Position numbers and translations under genes: made by a program. Under the pieces are notes generated by a model. That model searched no databases. It was not told where the DNA came from and was given only the letters and a program-made list of their open reading frames with translations. From Spirosoma telluris (GTDB lineage Bacteria > Bacteroidota > Bacteroidia > Cytophagales > Spirosomataceae), in NCBI GenBank assembly GCA_003259005.1, contig QLII01000001.1, positions 2,496,501-2,560,500 of the forward strand: a DNA stretch of 64,000 nt. The letters run 5' to 3'. Shown one piece after another: positions 27,211-36,796 of the stretch (the stretch's first letter is position 1; each line of letters begins with the position of its first letter).

Positions 27211-28006
27211 TTACTGCTTTTTGAATTTACTAATGATTTTGGCCAGTGAATAGCCCACGTTCAGGCTTAGCGCCCGATTATAAGCTTTGTCATCATCTGG
27301 CCCTGAAGGACCCGATTCAATATTGGTCAAACCCAAGTCATAACCTAACCGGATACGAAGGCTATTAGGTAATTGATAGCCAATAGTCAGGGCTAAACCG
27401 GCATCAAACCGTTTATAGCCACCATTATTCGTATCGAAAGCAGCTATTTTGGTTGTCTGGCCATTGAAGGTGGATGTAAAGGTCCCCGTCAGGCCATAGG
27501 CGAAATAAGGTCCCAGCCCCCAAACAATTCGCCCTTATTGTCGGGCAAGTAATGACGATATAGCGCGTAAACGGGCACTTCCAGGTAAAGCAGGTGAGTA
27601 ACATCTTTGCCAAACCCATCGCTTGTTTTACTTCCTTTCCGTACTAATTCCAAACCAGGCATTAACGCAAATTGGCCACTAGTAAAGAATGAAGTGGGTT
27701 TAGATGGCTCATAAGCTGGCCCAAACGATAATTGACGACTAGTGCTTGCCAGCAAAGATTGCGTTGTCGGCTGTTTATTAAGTTGACCCGAAGCAGGCAT
27801 AGGCCCGTTTACTGCAAATAAATACAAAAGTGCCAGATTATAGCCTATATCATCATTACTAAGTTTAGGGCCTGTATAGGAAGCTCCTTTAAGTGTTTGG
27901 CTAACATATTCCCCGATCCTTCTGAATAAAATTCAGGTGAACAGGACTGAGCCGAAAACATACCAACAAGAAGTAAAAGGCGGTAAACTAGTGACGTTGT
28001 TTTCAT
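27211..28006 (-). CDS. Outer-membrane beta-barrel lipoprotein-like protein, paralogue copy 1 (frame broken twice)
   Basis: About 265 aa when two single bases are restored: one at 27886-27887 (giving LAKHLKGASYTGPKLSNDDIGYN) and one at 27517-27521 (giving KGELFGGLGPYFAYGLTG). The start is ATG 28006 (MKTTSLVYRLLLLVGMFSAQSC), a signal peptide with Cys that could be a lipobox. It aligns throughout with the next gene (for example LASTSRQL, YALYRH.LPDNKGELFGG, GYQ.P.SLR.RL.Y.LGL, RALSLNVGY). Late segments read as alternating strands of a porin-like barrel. Probably a tandem duplicate, not a pseudogene, because the breaks match the homopolymer pattern elsewhere. Confidence 0.75.
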
Positions 28007-28115
28007 GGGCATTAGTAGTTAGAACGAGAAACGTGATGATTGGTCAAATTTCTCAGACAGGAAAAACCCATCAAATAGTTAATGCTAACTACTTTACAAT
28101 CAGACACCTGATAGC

Positions 28116-28916
28116 CTATTTCTTTTTGAACTTATTCACGATTTTGTCTAGCGGATAACCTACGTTCAGGCTCAAAGCCCGGTTGAAGGTTTTGTCCCCA
28201 AATCCACCAGATGGTCCCGATTCAAGATTAACCAGCCCTAGTTCATAGGCCAAACGAACACGCAAACTGCCAGGAAACTGATAGCCAGCTGTCAATGACA
28301 CCCCTGCATCGAATCGTTTAAAACCACCGTTTTTTGCATCGAAGGCTGGCACTTTGGTCGTCTCCCCATTAAATGTAAACTTAAAATTACCGGCAAGACC
28401 ATAGCCGAAATAGGGGCCTAGTCCGCCGAAGAGTTCGCCTTTGTTGTCGGGTAACTGGTGACGGTAAAGCGCATAAATGGGCAATTCCAGGTAAAGAAGA
28501 TGGGTAACATCGGTGCCAAAGGAATCACTGAATCGATTCCCTTTCCGGATCAGTTGTAAACCGGGCATAAGCACGAAATGCTCACTTTGGAAAAACGAGG
28601 TGGGTTTAGGCGGTATATAGGATGACTCAAATGTTAGCTGACGACTAGTGCTGGCCAGTAAATTATCAGAAGCTGGTGGTAACGCATGTAAACTTGTACT
28701 CGAACCACCCCTGGCAAGTGATAGCAGATAATACATCGCTATATTGAACCCCACGTCATAACCAGCCGGTGCAGGATGGGTTTTGTCATAGGAAGGGCCA
28801 TGATAGCGGTTTTTCACCAAATCTGCGGACCCCTCTGGCATAAAATTTTCGCAGGCCTGAACCGAAAATGCACCTGTTAGTAGTAAAACGAAGCGGAAAA
28901 TTGACGTTAGTTTCAT
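28116..28916 (-). CDS. Outer-membrane beta-barrel protein, paralogue copy 2
   Basis: 266 aa, uninterrupted. A signal peptide (MKLTSIFRFVLLLTGAFSVQ) precedes Cys-21, a possible lipobox. The middle has YLELPIYALYRHQLPDNK and the second half alternating strands (GLGPYFGYGLAGNFKFTFNG, FDAGVSLTAGYQFPGSLRVR) typical of the PF13568-like outer-membrane barrel family of Bacteroidota. The gene has 109 bp of AT-rich sequence before its paralogue. Function unknown; such proteins act as surface antigens or transport components. Confidence 0.85.
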   Translation of the reverse strand: MKLTSIFRFVLLLTGAFSVQACENFMPEGSADLVKNRYHGPSYDKTHPAPAGYDVGFNIAMYYLLSLARGGSSTSLHALPPASDNLLASTSRQLTFESSYIPPKPTSFFQSEHFVLMPGLQLIRKGNRFSDSFGTDVTHLLYLELPIYALYRHQLPDNKGELFGGLGPYFGYGLAGNFKFTFNGETTKVPAFDAKNGGFKRFDAGVSLTAGYQFPGSLRVRLAYELGLVNLESGPSGGFGDKTFNRALSLNVGYPLDKIVNKFKKK

Positions 28917-29109
28917 GGGTGTAAGTAGCTAGTAAAGAGATCTATAGAATTTATCCAAATCTCCTTCTGCCTACTCCCCTATTCAATAGTTAGCGGTAAC
29001 TATTTTACATCCTGAAGCCATCTGTGTATTATAAGTAATCCGCAGACTTAAGGTAGATCAGAATCTATAGAATCTAAATTTGCCTAATAACTTATCCTCC
29101 ATCGCTGAT

Positions 29110-30375
29110 TTAAAGTGAGGATTCAGCCGCCATCATCTGCCTAAACTGGCGCAACTCTTTCGCTTTTTGCTTTATATCCAGGCCGTACTTTTTCAGGATG
29201 CTACTGGCTAGATTTTGCTTATGTACTTCATCCGCCCCATCCCAGATGCGGGCACCCCGCTCATGCCGATACATGGCCGATAGCACCGTATCGTCCGTAA
29301 CGCCCAGCGCACCATGCACCTGGATGGCCCGGTCGAGCACACGCAGGAAGGCATTGGCAACATAGAATTTTATGGCAGAAACGGCATCGCGCACATTGCT
29401 CACCCCAACCGTATCAATCATGTGTGCCGTGTTAAGCACATACAGCCGGCAAGCGTCAATTTCGGCCCGGCTTTCGGAAATAAAATCCTGAATAAACTGT
29501 TTCTCGCCGAGCATAACACCGTCTTCAATCTCACGCGAAGCAGCCCGTTTGCACATAAGGTCAAATGCTTTTTCGGCATTGCCAATCCATCGCATACAAT
29601 GGTGAACACGACCTGGCCCAAGGCGCTCCTGTGCTAATCGGAAGCCCAATCCCTCACCGGCAATGACATTGGAAACCGGCACCCGGCAATCCGTATAAGT
29701 CACTTCAGCATGACTAAACCAGCCCTCACCCGCTTCACCAAAAACCGGAATGTTTCGCTCGATTTTAAAACCGGGCGTATCGGTAGGAACGATAATCATA
29801 CTGGCCCTCAAGTGGGGGGCGGCATCAGGATTCGTTACCGCCATAACCACCGCAAACGCGGCCCCATCGGCCGAGGAGGTAAACCACTTGCGGCCATTAA
29901 TCACATAATCATCCCCTTCGCGTACGGCAAGGGTAGCCATACGAGTCGGATTTGAGCCCGCAAAGTCAGGCTCGGTCATTGAAAAACAGGAGCGAATTTC
30001 ACCCGCCATGAGTGGTTTTAAGTACCGCTCCTTCAGCTCTTCTGATGCGAACTTATGGAGCAGTTCGGTATTGCCAATGTCGGGTGCCTGGCAACCAAAT
30101 ACGTAATGCCCGAAAAATGGCGCGTGTGCCAAGGCTTCACTTATTTGCCCAAATTCGCAGAGGGTCAGGCCATGTCCCCCTTCCTCATTGGAAAGATGAA
30201 GTCCCCACAAACCGGCGGCTTTAACCTGTTCCCGTTTCTGATCGAGAATCGGAATGATAGCGCTGAGGTTGTTGTGCGAAAAGCCATCTTCGAGCGGAAT
30301 CAGCTCATTCTGAACAAATTCGCGAACCTGTACTAACAAAGGTCTGACGCGTTCGGTAGTAAAAATCGTTTCCAT
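29110..30375 (-). CDS. Acyl-CoA dehydrogenase family protein
   Basis: 421 aa FAD enzyme of fatty-acid or related acyl-CoA oxidation. Family marks are the FAD/substrate loops CFSMTEPDFAGSNPTRMATL and VINGRKWFTSSADG, plus LGPGRVHHCMRWIGNAEKA and the C-terminal RHERGARIWDGADEVHKQNL. The last motif is typical of the ACAD10/11-like and long-chain group. The neighbouring phosphotransferase supports that subgroup. The downstream PLP deaminase is 20 bp away, so they may be one unit. Confidence 0.93.
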   Translation of the reverse strand: METIFTTERVRPLLVQVREFVQNELIPLEDGFSHNNLSAIIPILDQKREQVKAAGLWGLHLSNEEGGHGLTLCEFGQISEALAHAPFFGHYVFGCQAPDIGNTELLHKFASEELKERYLKPLMAGEIRSCFSMTEPDFAGSNPTRMATLAVREGDDYVINGRKWFTSSADGAAFAVVMAVTNPDAAPHLRASMIIVPTDTPGFKIERNIPVFGEAGEGWFSHAEVTYTDCRVPVSNVIAGEGLGFRLAQERLGPGRVHHCMRWIGNAEKAFDLMCKRAASREIEDGVMLGEKQFIQDFISESRAEIDACRLYVLNTAHMIDTVGVSNVRDAVSAIKFYVANAFLRVLDRAIQVHGALGVTDDTVLSAMYRHERGARIWDGADEVHKQNLASSILKKYGLDIKQKAKELRQFRQMMAAESSL

Positions 30376-30395
30376 AGGAGCAATTTATGGCAATT

Positions 30396-31340
30396 TTACG
30401 AATTGATCGCATCCAGCTCATCACTCCTCCCCTGCAAGCCTCCTGTGTGCACCGCTACGACGGTTGCCCCAGTTGGGAAAAATCCGTTTCGGGCAAGGTC
30501 ATAAATACCAAAAAGCATTTTGCCGGTATATACCTGATCCAGTAAGATGCCTGTTTTCCGTTCAAATATTTGGATGAATTGTAGTAGTTCTGGTGTAGTT
30601 TTGGCGTATCCACCGAAGTGGTAATCCTGAATGAGTCTGGGCCAATCTCCCGCTTGGGCATTTGTCAAACTATAGTGGCCAAGCGGGAGATTGGCCCAGA
30701 CAAGCCCTTTCAATACAACAAAGCCCAATACTTCCATCCCTTCTGGGGCCGACTGCACCAGGCCCGCCACCGTGCCGCCAGTCCCAACGGGGCAACATAC
30801 ATAATCAGGGGCATATCCCAATTGGGCAATAATTTCAGGAATAACCTCTGCTGTACCGCGAATAGCTAACTCGTTTGTACCACCTTCGGGAAGGATATAA
30901 CATGGGCCAAATTGAGCGATCAACTCAGTCAGAAAACCGGAATCGTCTTTCCGTCGATAATCAGCCCGGCTAACGAAATGCAGATGCATACCGCTCTGCT
31001 GGCAAAAATCGAGCGTTTCATTAAGCGGTTTCCCTGCCAGTTCTTCTCCCCGAACCAGGCCGATTGTCCGAAAGCCAAACACGTTTCCAGCAGCAGCTAC
31101 TGCATACAGATGATTGGAATACGCTCCGCCGAAGGTCAGCAAGGTTGAAAATCCCTGATCACGGGCGGCTATCAGGTTATATTTGAGTTTACGCCACTTG
31201 TTGCCCGATACCTGGGGATGTAAACGATCATCCCTCTTCAGAACTAAGCGGATAGCAACGGGCTCAGGAAAGGGGTCATCCAGCAGTTGAAGGGGTGAGT
31301 TACCTGCCAATTGATTTAGTTGTCGGGCAAGTTCGTCCAT
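30396..31340 (-). CDS. PLP-dependent D-cysteine desulfhydrase / ACC deaminase family
   Basis: 314 aa fold-type II enzyme. The PLP lysine is in QVSGNKWRKLKYNL, the substrate loop is FGGAYSNHLYAVAAAG, and the phosphate-binding glycine loop is VGTGGTVAGLV. These features match the family containing D-cysteine desulfhydrase and 1-aminocyclopropane-1-carboxylate deaminase; which amino acid it uses cannot be read here. It starts at ATG 31340, just 7 nt from a divergent promoter box, so both directions share a very short regulatory region. Confidence 0.88.
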   Translation of the reverse strand: MDELARQLNQLAGNSPLQLLDDPFPEPVAIRLVLKRDDRLHPQVSGNKWRKLKYNLIAARDQGFSTLLTFGGAYSNHLYAVAAAGNVFGFRTIGLVRGEELAGKPLNETLDFCQQSGMHLHFVSRADYRRKDDSGFLTELIAQFGPCYILPEGGTNELAIRGTAEVIPEIIAQLGYAPDYVCCPVGTGGTVAGLVQSAPEGMEVLGFVVLKGLVWANLPLGHYSLTNAQAGDWPRLIQDYHFGGYAKTTPELLQFIQIFERKTGILLDQVYTGKMLFGIYDLARNGFFPTGATVVAVHTGGLQGRSDELDAINS

Positions 31341-31346
31341 AATCTG

Positions 31347-31354
31347 TAATTTTG
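31347..31354 (+). promoter_or_regulatory. -7 promoter box (TAATTTTG) for the pseudouridine synthase
   Basis: TAnnTTTG match immediately beside the divergent PLP gene. It overlaps the TTG codon where an extended reading frame would begin, which argues that the true start lies further downstream. Confidence 0.4.
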
Positions 31355-31414
31355 TCTATTCATACAAACCTATACGATTTTGAAAGCCATATAGGTCTAT
31401 TCGTTATAAAAACA

Positions 31415-32445
31415 GTGGCGGAAGTAGAAGACGAATTACCCGAAGACGACGAATTATACGAACATCACCGCATTGTGGTTGATAAGGGCCAGGGCCTGTT
31501 ACGGATTGACCGCTTCCTGATGGACCGGCTGCAAAACGCTACCCGCACCAAGATTCAGGCAGCTATTGATGCCGAATCGGTTCGGGTAAACGACAAACCA
31601 ACCAAAGCCAGTTACAAAATTAAGCCCCAGGATATTATCACGGTTTCGCTCGCTCACCCGCCCCGCGACACCGATGTTAAGCCTGAAAATATCCCATCAA
31701 CATTGTCTTTGAGGACGATGATCTACTGGTACTTAACAAACCAGCGGGCATGGTTGTCCACCCCGCTCATGGCAACTGGGATGGAACGCTGGTCAATGCA
31801 CTCGTCTATCATTTTCAGAACCTGCCCACGTCCCGAAATGGCGAAATTCGCCCCGGTTTAGTGCATCGTATTGATAAAGACACCTCGGGGCTGATGGTAA
31901 TTGCCAAAACCGAATTCGCGATGACGTACCTCGCCCGGCAGTTCTTCGAGCATACCATCGAACGTACATATAATGCCCTTACCTGGGGCATTCCAGAGCC
32001 GCCCGATGGCACTATCACGGGCTTCATTGGCCGGTCGGTAAAAGATCGGAAAGTGCAGGTAATTTATGACGATGAGACGAATGGAAAATGGGCGATTACG
32101 CATTACAAAACGCTCGAAACCTTGCGCTATGTTGCGCTGGTACAATGCAATCTCGAAACCGGCCGTACCCACCAGATTCGGGCGCATCTGAAACACATCG
32201 GGCACCCTTTATTCAATGACGCCATGTATGGCGGAGACCGTATTTTGCGGGGCAATCCCGTCGGAAGTTATAAAGCATTCGTTGAAAACGCCTTCAAGCT
32301 ATTACCCCGACAGGCTCTTCATGCCAAATCGTTAGGCTTTACGCACCCCCGTACAAAAGAATGGCTCCAGTTCGACTCGCCCCTACCCGACGATTTCCAG
32401 GCGGCTTTAGATAAATGGAGGAAATTAATGGATAATGTACAATGA
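31415..32445 (+). CDS. RluD-type pseudouridine synthase (frame broken once)
   Basis: About 343 aa. An S4 RNA-binding domain (GLLRIDRFLMDRLQNATRTK, AIDAESVRVNDKPTKASYKI) is followed by the RluA/RluD catalytic core: LLVLNKPAGMVVHPAHGN, catalytic Asp in PGLVHRIDKDTSGLMVIAKT, and LETGRTHQIRAHLKHIGHP. Restoring one C at 31693-31695 gives NIPINIVFEDDDLLVLNKPAG across the break. Start GTG 31415 is an inference; an upstream in-frame TTG at 31352 lies inside a promoter box. It modifies 23S rRNA uridines (1911/1915/1917 type). The last codons and stop lie in an inverted word element. Confidence 0.88.
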
Positions 32446-32506
32446 ATAATGTACAATTGTCTACTGATTCTCAGCTACTACCCATTATTCATTGTACATT
32501 ATCCAT
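32428..32506. repeat. Degenerate inverted word element, class ATAATGTACAATGAATAAT
   Basis: Left arm 32428-32460 (ATGGATAATGTACAATGAAT plus ATGTACAATTG) and right arm 32482-32506 (ATTATTCATTGTACATTATC). The left arm encodes the last residues (MDNVQ) and stop of the pseudouridine synthase. The same class forms the insertion in rnpB. Confidence 0.75.
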
Positions 32507-32521
32507 TTCTATTAATCACAT

Positions 32522-32974
32522 ATGATTTCAATTCGCCCTGGCACCCTCGAAGATATACCGGAAGCTTTTGCTTTAGTTATGGAATTAGCCGTTTACGAAC
32601 GAGCAGCTGATCAGGTTTCCAACACCGTTGAACAAATGGCGCTGGATGGCTTTGGACCAAATCCCCTTTTCGGGATGATTATGGCTGAGGACTCTGACAC
32701 GAAAACTATTGTTGGTATGGCCTTGTATTTCTACCGATACTCGACCTGGAAAGGCAAACGCCTGTATCTGGAAGACATTATTGTAACGGAACAATTTCGA
32801 GGCTATGGGGTCGGCAAACTCTTGCTGGATGCCACTATCGAGACGGCCCGCGAAACAAATTGCACGGGTATGATGTGGCAGGTGTTGGACTGGAATGAGC
32901 CCGCCATTGGCTTTTACAAACAATTCGGCACCCGCTTCGACGATGGCTGGACGAACTGTCATTTGGATTTTTAA
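32522..32974 (+). CDS. GNAT-family N-acetyltransferase
   Basis: 150 aa. A classic GNAT fold: IRPGTLEDIPEAFALVMEL start, TWKGKRLYLEDIIVTEQFRG and the acetyl-CoA loop QFRGYGVGKLLLDATI, then CTGMMWQVLDWNEPAIGFYK and GTRFDDGWTN. The pattern (LEDI..., GFYKQFG) is that of the diamine/thialysine acetyltransferase-like branch (SSAT-like). Substrate not determined. It lies 76 bp after the pseudouridine synthase and its stop codon is the first base set of a further inverted element. Confidence 0.9.
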   Translation: MISIRPGTLEDIPEAFALVMELAVYERAADQVSNTVEQMALDGFGPNPLFGMIMAEDSDTKTIVGMALYFYRYSTWKGKRLYLEDIIVTEQFRGYGVGKLLLDATIETARETNCTGMMWQVLDWNEPAIGFYKQFGTRFDDGWTNCHLDF

Positions 32975-33049
32975 GCAGAGAGCAGGGTGCCTGGAGCAGG
33001 GTGGAACTTAGCGAAAAACCCTTCACCTTGCTCCATGCACCCTGCTTAA
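32971..33049. repeat. Degenerate inverted word element, class AGCAGGGTGCCTGGAGCAGG
   Basis: Left arm 32971-33006 (TTAAGCAGAGAGCAGGGTGC then CTGGAGCAGGGTGGAA) pairs imperfectly with 33022-33049 (TTCACCTTGCTCCATGCACC then CTGCTTAA). The TAA stop of the GNAT gene lies in the left arm. Seen once in this window. Confidence 0.7.
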
Positions 33050-33056
33050 AAAGCCC

Positions 33057-33064
33057 TATCTTTG
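33057..33064 (+). promoter_or_regulatory. -7 promoter box (TATCTTTG) of the transglycosylase gene
   Basis: Exact TAnnTTTG match, 23 nt before ATG 33088 and directly after the inverted word element. Confidence 0.5.
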
Positions 33065-33087
33065 CGGCTCGCGAATAGATACAAAGC

Positions 33088-35324
33088 ATGACGTATCGTC
33101 AACAGAAAGCTCTGCGTATCGCTGGCTGGATATTTCTAAGTATTTTTTTATTGGCCTTTGTGGGTAGTCTCATTGCTTATTTCAAGCGCGAAAGCCTGCT
33201 AAAAACCGCCCTTGAACGGGGAATCCGCAAGGCAAAGCGGGACTATCATCTTGATGTTCGTATTGGCTCGGCAAAGTTTACCGGGTTGAGTTCGCTGGCA
33301 TTCACCGATATTTCGGTCGTCCCCGAAAAACGGGACAGCCTTGCACGCATTCAACATGTTGAACTAGCCGTTCGGTTCTGGCCATTACTGGCTGGCAAAA
33401 TCGGCTTGTCGGGTATGACACTCGAAAATGGGCTCATTCAGGTCGTTAAACGCGATTCGCTATCGAACATTGATTTCATTCTCCACAAAAAGCGCGACTC
33501 TACGGCCACGGCTGATCCAGCGAACGAAACCACCCGGCGAACGAATCTGGCCGATGTAACTGAAACGCTGATTGATAATATCCTCTCTAAAATTCCCGAT
33601 GACCTGAATATCAGCAATCTGGAGTTTCGAGCAATGGATAAGACTGACACGCTCACGTTACTTACCCAAACGGCAGTCATTAAAGATGAAGATGTCACGT
33701 CAACGCTGAAACTAAACGGGAATCAGGCAACCTGGCACGTAACAGGTACAGCCGATCCAGCCGACCGGGAGTACAATCTGGTCCTCTATGCGGAAGGGAA
33801 ACCCATTGAACTCCCAATTATTGAGAAAAAATTCAACTTAAAACTCCAGGCCGATACCCTGCGGGCCGAGCTTCACGGGGTTGACCGCTCAGGGGAGAGT
33901 TTCGGCTCGAAGGGGCAGGTTCTGTACGAAATCTACGGATAAATCACCCCGCCATTGCCCGTACCGATGTATTGGTACCACGGGCTGCTATGGATGCACA
34001 TTTATTTGTAGGGGAGAACTATGTGGGTGTCGATAGTTCATCGACGTTGCACCTTGGCCAAGTTAGTGCGCATCCGTTTGTAAAGTATACGCTCAAGCCA
34101 ACGAAACTCTACGAGGTTCAACTGCATACAGGCTCTTTAGATGCACAGGCGCTATTTAATTCATTTCCGCAAGGCTTGTTTGAGTCATTGGAAGGCATGA
34201 AGGTAGCTGGCAAACTAAAATATGATGCTACCTTCCAGTTAGACTCCTCACTCCCCGACTCGGTAAAGTTTGACTCTGGTTTAACGTCCGAAGGCTTTCA
34301 GATTCTGCAAATGGGCCGCACAGACTTTGCCTCTATTAATCAGCCTTTTGTCTATACGCCTTACGAGAAAGGGAAACCTGTTCGGAATATTATTGTTGGC
34401 CCAGCGAACCCGGATTATACACCGATCGATCAGATTTCGCCTGATTTGCGCAATGCGTTGCTGACCTCGGAAGACTATAATTTCTTCACCCACAAGGGTT
34501 TCAACGAGAAAGCGTTCCGCGTGTCGATAGCCACGAATTTCAAGGAGAAATCGTTTAAACGTGGGGCCAGCACGATTTCGATGCAGTTGGTCAAAAACGT
34601 CTTTCTGAGTCGAAATAAAACACTTTCCCGCAAGGTTGAGGAGATCCTGATTGTCTGGCTCATTGAGAACCAGCACATCGTTCCGAAAGAACGGATGTAT
34701 GAAGTCTACCTGAATATTATTGAGTGGGGCCGCAACATTTACGGTATTGGCGAAGCCGCTCGCTACTACTTCGCCAAAAGCCCGGCTGATTTGGATCTCG
34801 GCGAAAGTATTTTTCTGGCCTTTGTGGTGCCGAGGCCAAAATCGGCCTTAAACTGGTTCGTACCCGATGGTACCCTTCAGGTTCGGAATGTTCGGGGGTA
34901 CTTTAAACTCATTGGCCGTATCATGGCCCGGCGCGGGCTAACGACACCCGACTCAGGTGCTTATGGCTTCTACGGTGTTCGCCTTCGTGAAGGATTACGC
35001 CGTCAGGTAACTCCGCTCGATTCATCGTTCCAGGGCGACAGTCTCCTGATAGACCCGGCAGATACGGACGTAGAGGAAGAAGGTGGTACGGGTATTGGTA
35101 ACTTTTTCCGCCGACTCTTTAAAGGGAATAAAAGCGACGAGAAACGGACGGACGACGAGTCAACAACTGTTCAGCCAGAGCGGAGAACTAGCCCTGATGC
35201 ACTCCCAAACGACCCCGTCCCAGCCGATACCGTTAAGACCCGTAAGCAATTACGACAGGAACGGCGGGAGCAAAAACGTCGGGAGAAAGAAGCAAAAAAG
35301 GCTATGGAAGACAATAATCCCTAA
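33088..35324 (+). CDS. AsmA-like / GT51 peptidoglycan transglycosylase (frame broken once)
   Basis: About 745 aa when one G is restored at 33937-33938 (joining VLYEIYG to INHPAIARTDVLVPRAAMD). One N-terminal transmembrane helix (IAGWIFLSIFLLAFVGSLIA) is followed by some 350 residues of beta-strand-rich sequence like AsmA/TamB-type proteins (LDVRIGSAKFTGLSSLAFTD). The C-terminal GT51 domain shows LLTSEDYNFFTHKGFNEKAF (catalytic Glu), RGASTISMQLVKNVFLSR, EMYEVYLNIIEWG-like and GIGEAARYYFAKSPADL. No penicillin-binding transpeptidase follows; the tail is charged (Arg/Glu/Lys). It would polymerise glycan strands at the inner membrane. Confidence 0.88.
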
Positions 35325-35336
35325 TTGGAATCCCCA

Positions 35337-35708
35337 ATGAAAGCACTAGTGAGATTAATCCTGATCGTCGTTATTCTTGGCGGCATCATTCTTTTTATTG
35401 TGTCAAAATTGAATAATACATCGCTTTCGTCGCAAACCATCGACTTACGTGTTGACTGTTCCGAAGTGGATAATGTGCTGGTTACGTCGAGTGTCAATGT
35501 AGTCGTCAAGAATCTATCATCCCGTTCACATAAGGATGTGTCGGTAAAAATTATTGCCTTTGATGAAGCTGGAAATCAGCTCAAGGAAAAATACACGACG
35601 TTTACCCGCACCCTGGCTCCCAACAGTAGCTTCGATAAACCGGTTACCCTGCCAGCCGACACGAAACGCTGTGATTGTAAGATCGTTAGCTCTCATCCGG
35701 TACGGTAA
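35337..35708 (+). CDS. Single-pass membrane protein of unknown function
   Basis: 123 aa from ATG 35337, 12 bp after the transglycosylase stop. One hydrophobic helix (LVRLILIVVILGGIILFIVS) leads into a periplasmic beta-sandwich-like segment: VLVTSSVNVVVKNLSSRSHK and DVSVKIIAFDEAGNQLKEKY, recalling the FxLYD / DUF3426-like domain. A Cys-Asp-Cys pair lies near the end. It is probably co-transcribed with the transglycosylase and membrane-anchored with it. Confidence 0.75.
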   Translation: MKALVRLILIVVILGGIILFIVSKLNNTSLSSQTIDLRVDCSEVDNVLVTSSVNVVVKNLSSRSHKDVSVKIIAFDEAGNQLKEKYTTFTRTLAPNSSFDKPVTLPADTKRCDCKIVSSHPVR

Positions 35709-35778
35709 GGCGGGGCACCTTGCGATGACTCCGCTTCTCCGCCGTTTCGGTATGATTTTCATGAGATACTAGACTACT

Positions 35779-36606
35779 ATGAGTAAATCCATCCCTGTAA
35801 GCGTCAATGTCGTTGTACCAGTTTATAAAATTCAGCTTACAGACTATGAACGTATATCCTTAACCCAATGCCTACAGATACTAGGAAGCTACCCTATTTG
35901 GCTAGTGGCCCCTCATACACTGGATGTTTCGGCTTACCGTGAACTAGGGCCCGCCTTACAAGTCCGGACGTTCAACGACGATTATTTTGCTGATATTCAA
36001 GGCTATAATAAGCTTATGCTATCCGAAGAGTTTTACCAGGCCTTTACGGATAAGGACTATATCCTGATTCATCAGCTAGATGCCTTTGTGTTTCAAAATG
36101 ATCTGGACTATTGGTGCCAGCAAAACTATGACTACATTGGCGCACCCTTACTACGTGATCGGGATTTTACAGGCTGGGTTGACCAACTTGACTTTACCAT
36201 TCGAAAACAGGTGGCTACCTGGATTGATCTTAAAAAGCCAGATGGAAAAACTCCCCGTGAGATTATAAGTCTGAACACTGTTGGTAACGGTGGCCTATCG
36301 CTACGACGAACATCAGCCATGCTACGCTGTTTGAAACGATTCAAACGAAGAATTGCTGAGTACGAAAAAAATTCGATGTACCAATATAATGAAGATATAT
36401 TCTGGAGCATTGAAGTGAATCGGTACTGGCCCCACTTACGAATTCCTTCTTATCGAAAAGCGCTTCATTTTTCGATTGAATTTTTCCCTAAGTGGGCTAT
36501 AGAGCATTATAACCACGGTAAACTTCCTTTTGGTTGCCACGCCTGGGATGTTCATGGAACTGATTACTGGAGACCTATTTTTGCCCGTTATGGTTATCAA
36601 ATCTAG
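35779..36606 (+). CDS. DUF5672 family protein, glycosyltransferase-like
   Basis: 275 aa. The DUF5672 signatures are SVNVVVPVYKIQLTDYERIS, YIWLV-like PIWLVAPHTLDVS, KDYILIHQLDAFVFQNDLDY with the acidic DAFV motif at about residue 95, WCQQNYDYIGAPLLRDR, GNGGLSLRRTSAMLRCL and NEDIFWS. The fold resembles GT-A nucleotide-sugar transferases. It is found in lipopolysaccharide or capsule loci and here stands before another glycosyltransferase. Acceptor and donor unknown. Confidence 0.85.
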   Translation: MSKSIPVSVNVVVPVYKIQLTDYERISLTQCLQILGSYPIWLVAPHTLDVSAYRELGPALQVRTFNDDYFADIQGYNKLMLSEEFYQAFTDKDYILIHQLDAFVFQNDLDYWCQQNYDYIGAPLLRDRDFTGWVDQLDFTIRKQVATWIDLKKPDGKTPREIISLNTVGNGGLSLRRTSAMLRCLKRFKRRIAEYEKNSMYQYNEDIFWSIEVNRYWPHLRIPSYRKALHFSIEFFPKWAIEHYNHGKLPFGCHAWDVHGTDYWRPIFARYGYQI

Positions 36607-36639
36607 CCTTCTCCCACTTGATTAAATAGTTGGCCAAAT

Positions 36640-36732
36640 TTGATTCTCGGGCCTGCCCGCCCGGTGGATTCTGAGGATTCTTTTTTAGCAGATTCTCAAG
36701 TGAATAGAATCAATAAGAATCCATAGAATTGA
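36640..36732. repeat. Degenerate inverted word element with GC-rich insert, class GATTCTATTGATTC
   Basis: Arm 36640-36681 has TGATTCT, then a GC-rich 16-19-bp stretch (CGGGCCTGCCCGCCCG at about 36647-36662), then GGATTCTGAGGATTC. The facing arm 36690-36732 has AGATTCTCAAGTGAATAGAA and TCAATAAGAATCCATAGAAT. The left flank duplicates that of 1227-1294. Confidence 0.6.
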
Positions 36733-36796
36733 CACAAGCAAACCATAAACAATGCTGTCCTTGTACTTAAACGACAACCTTGTGTAATTTGACTTC

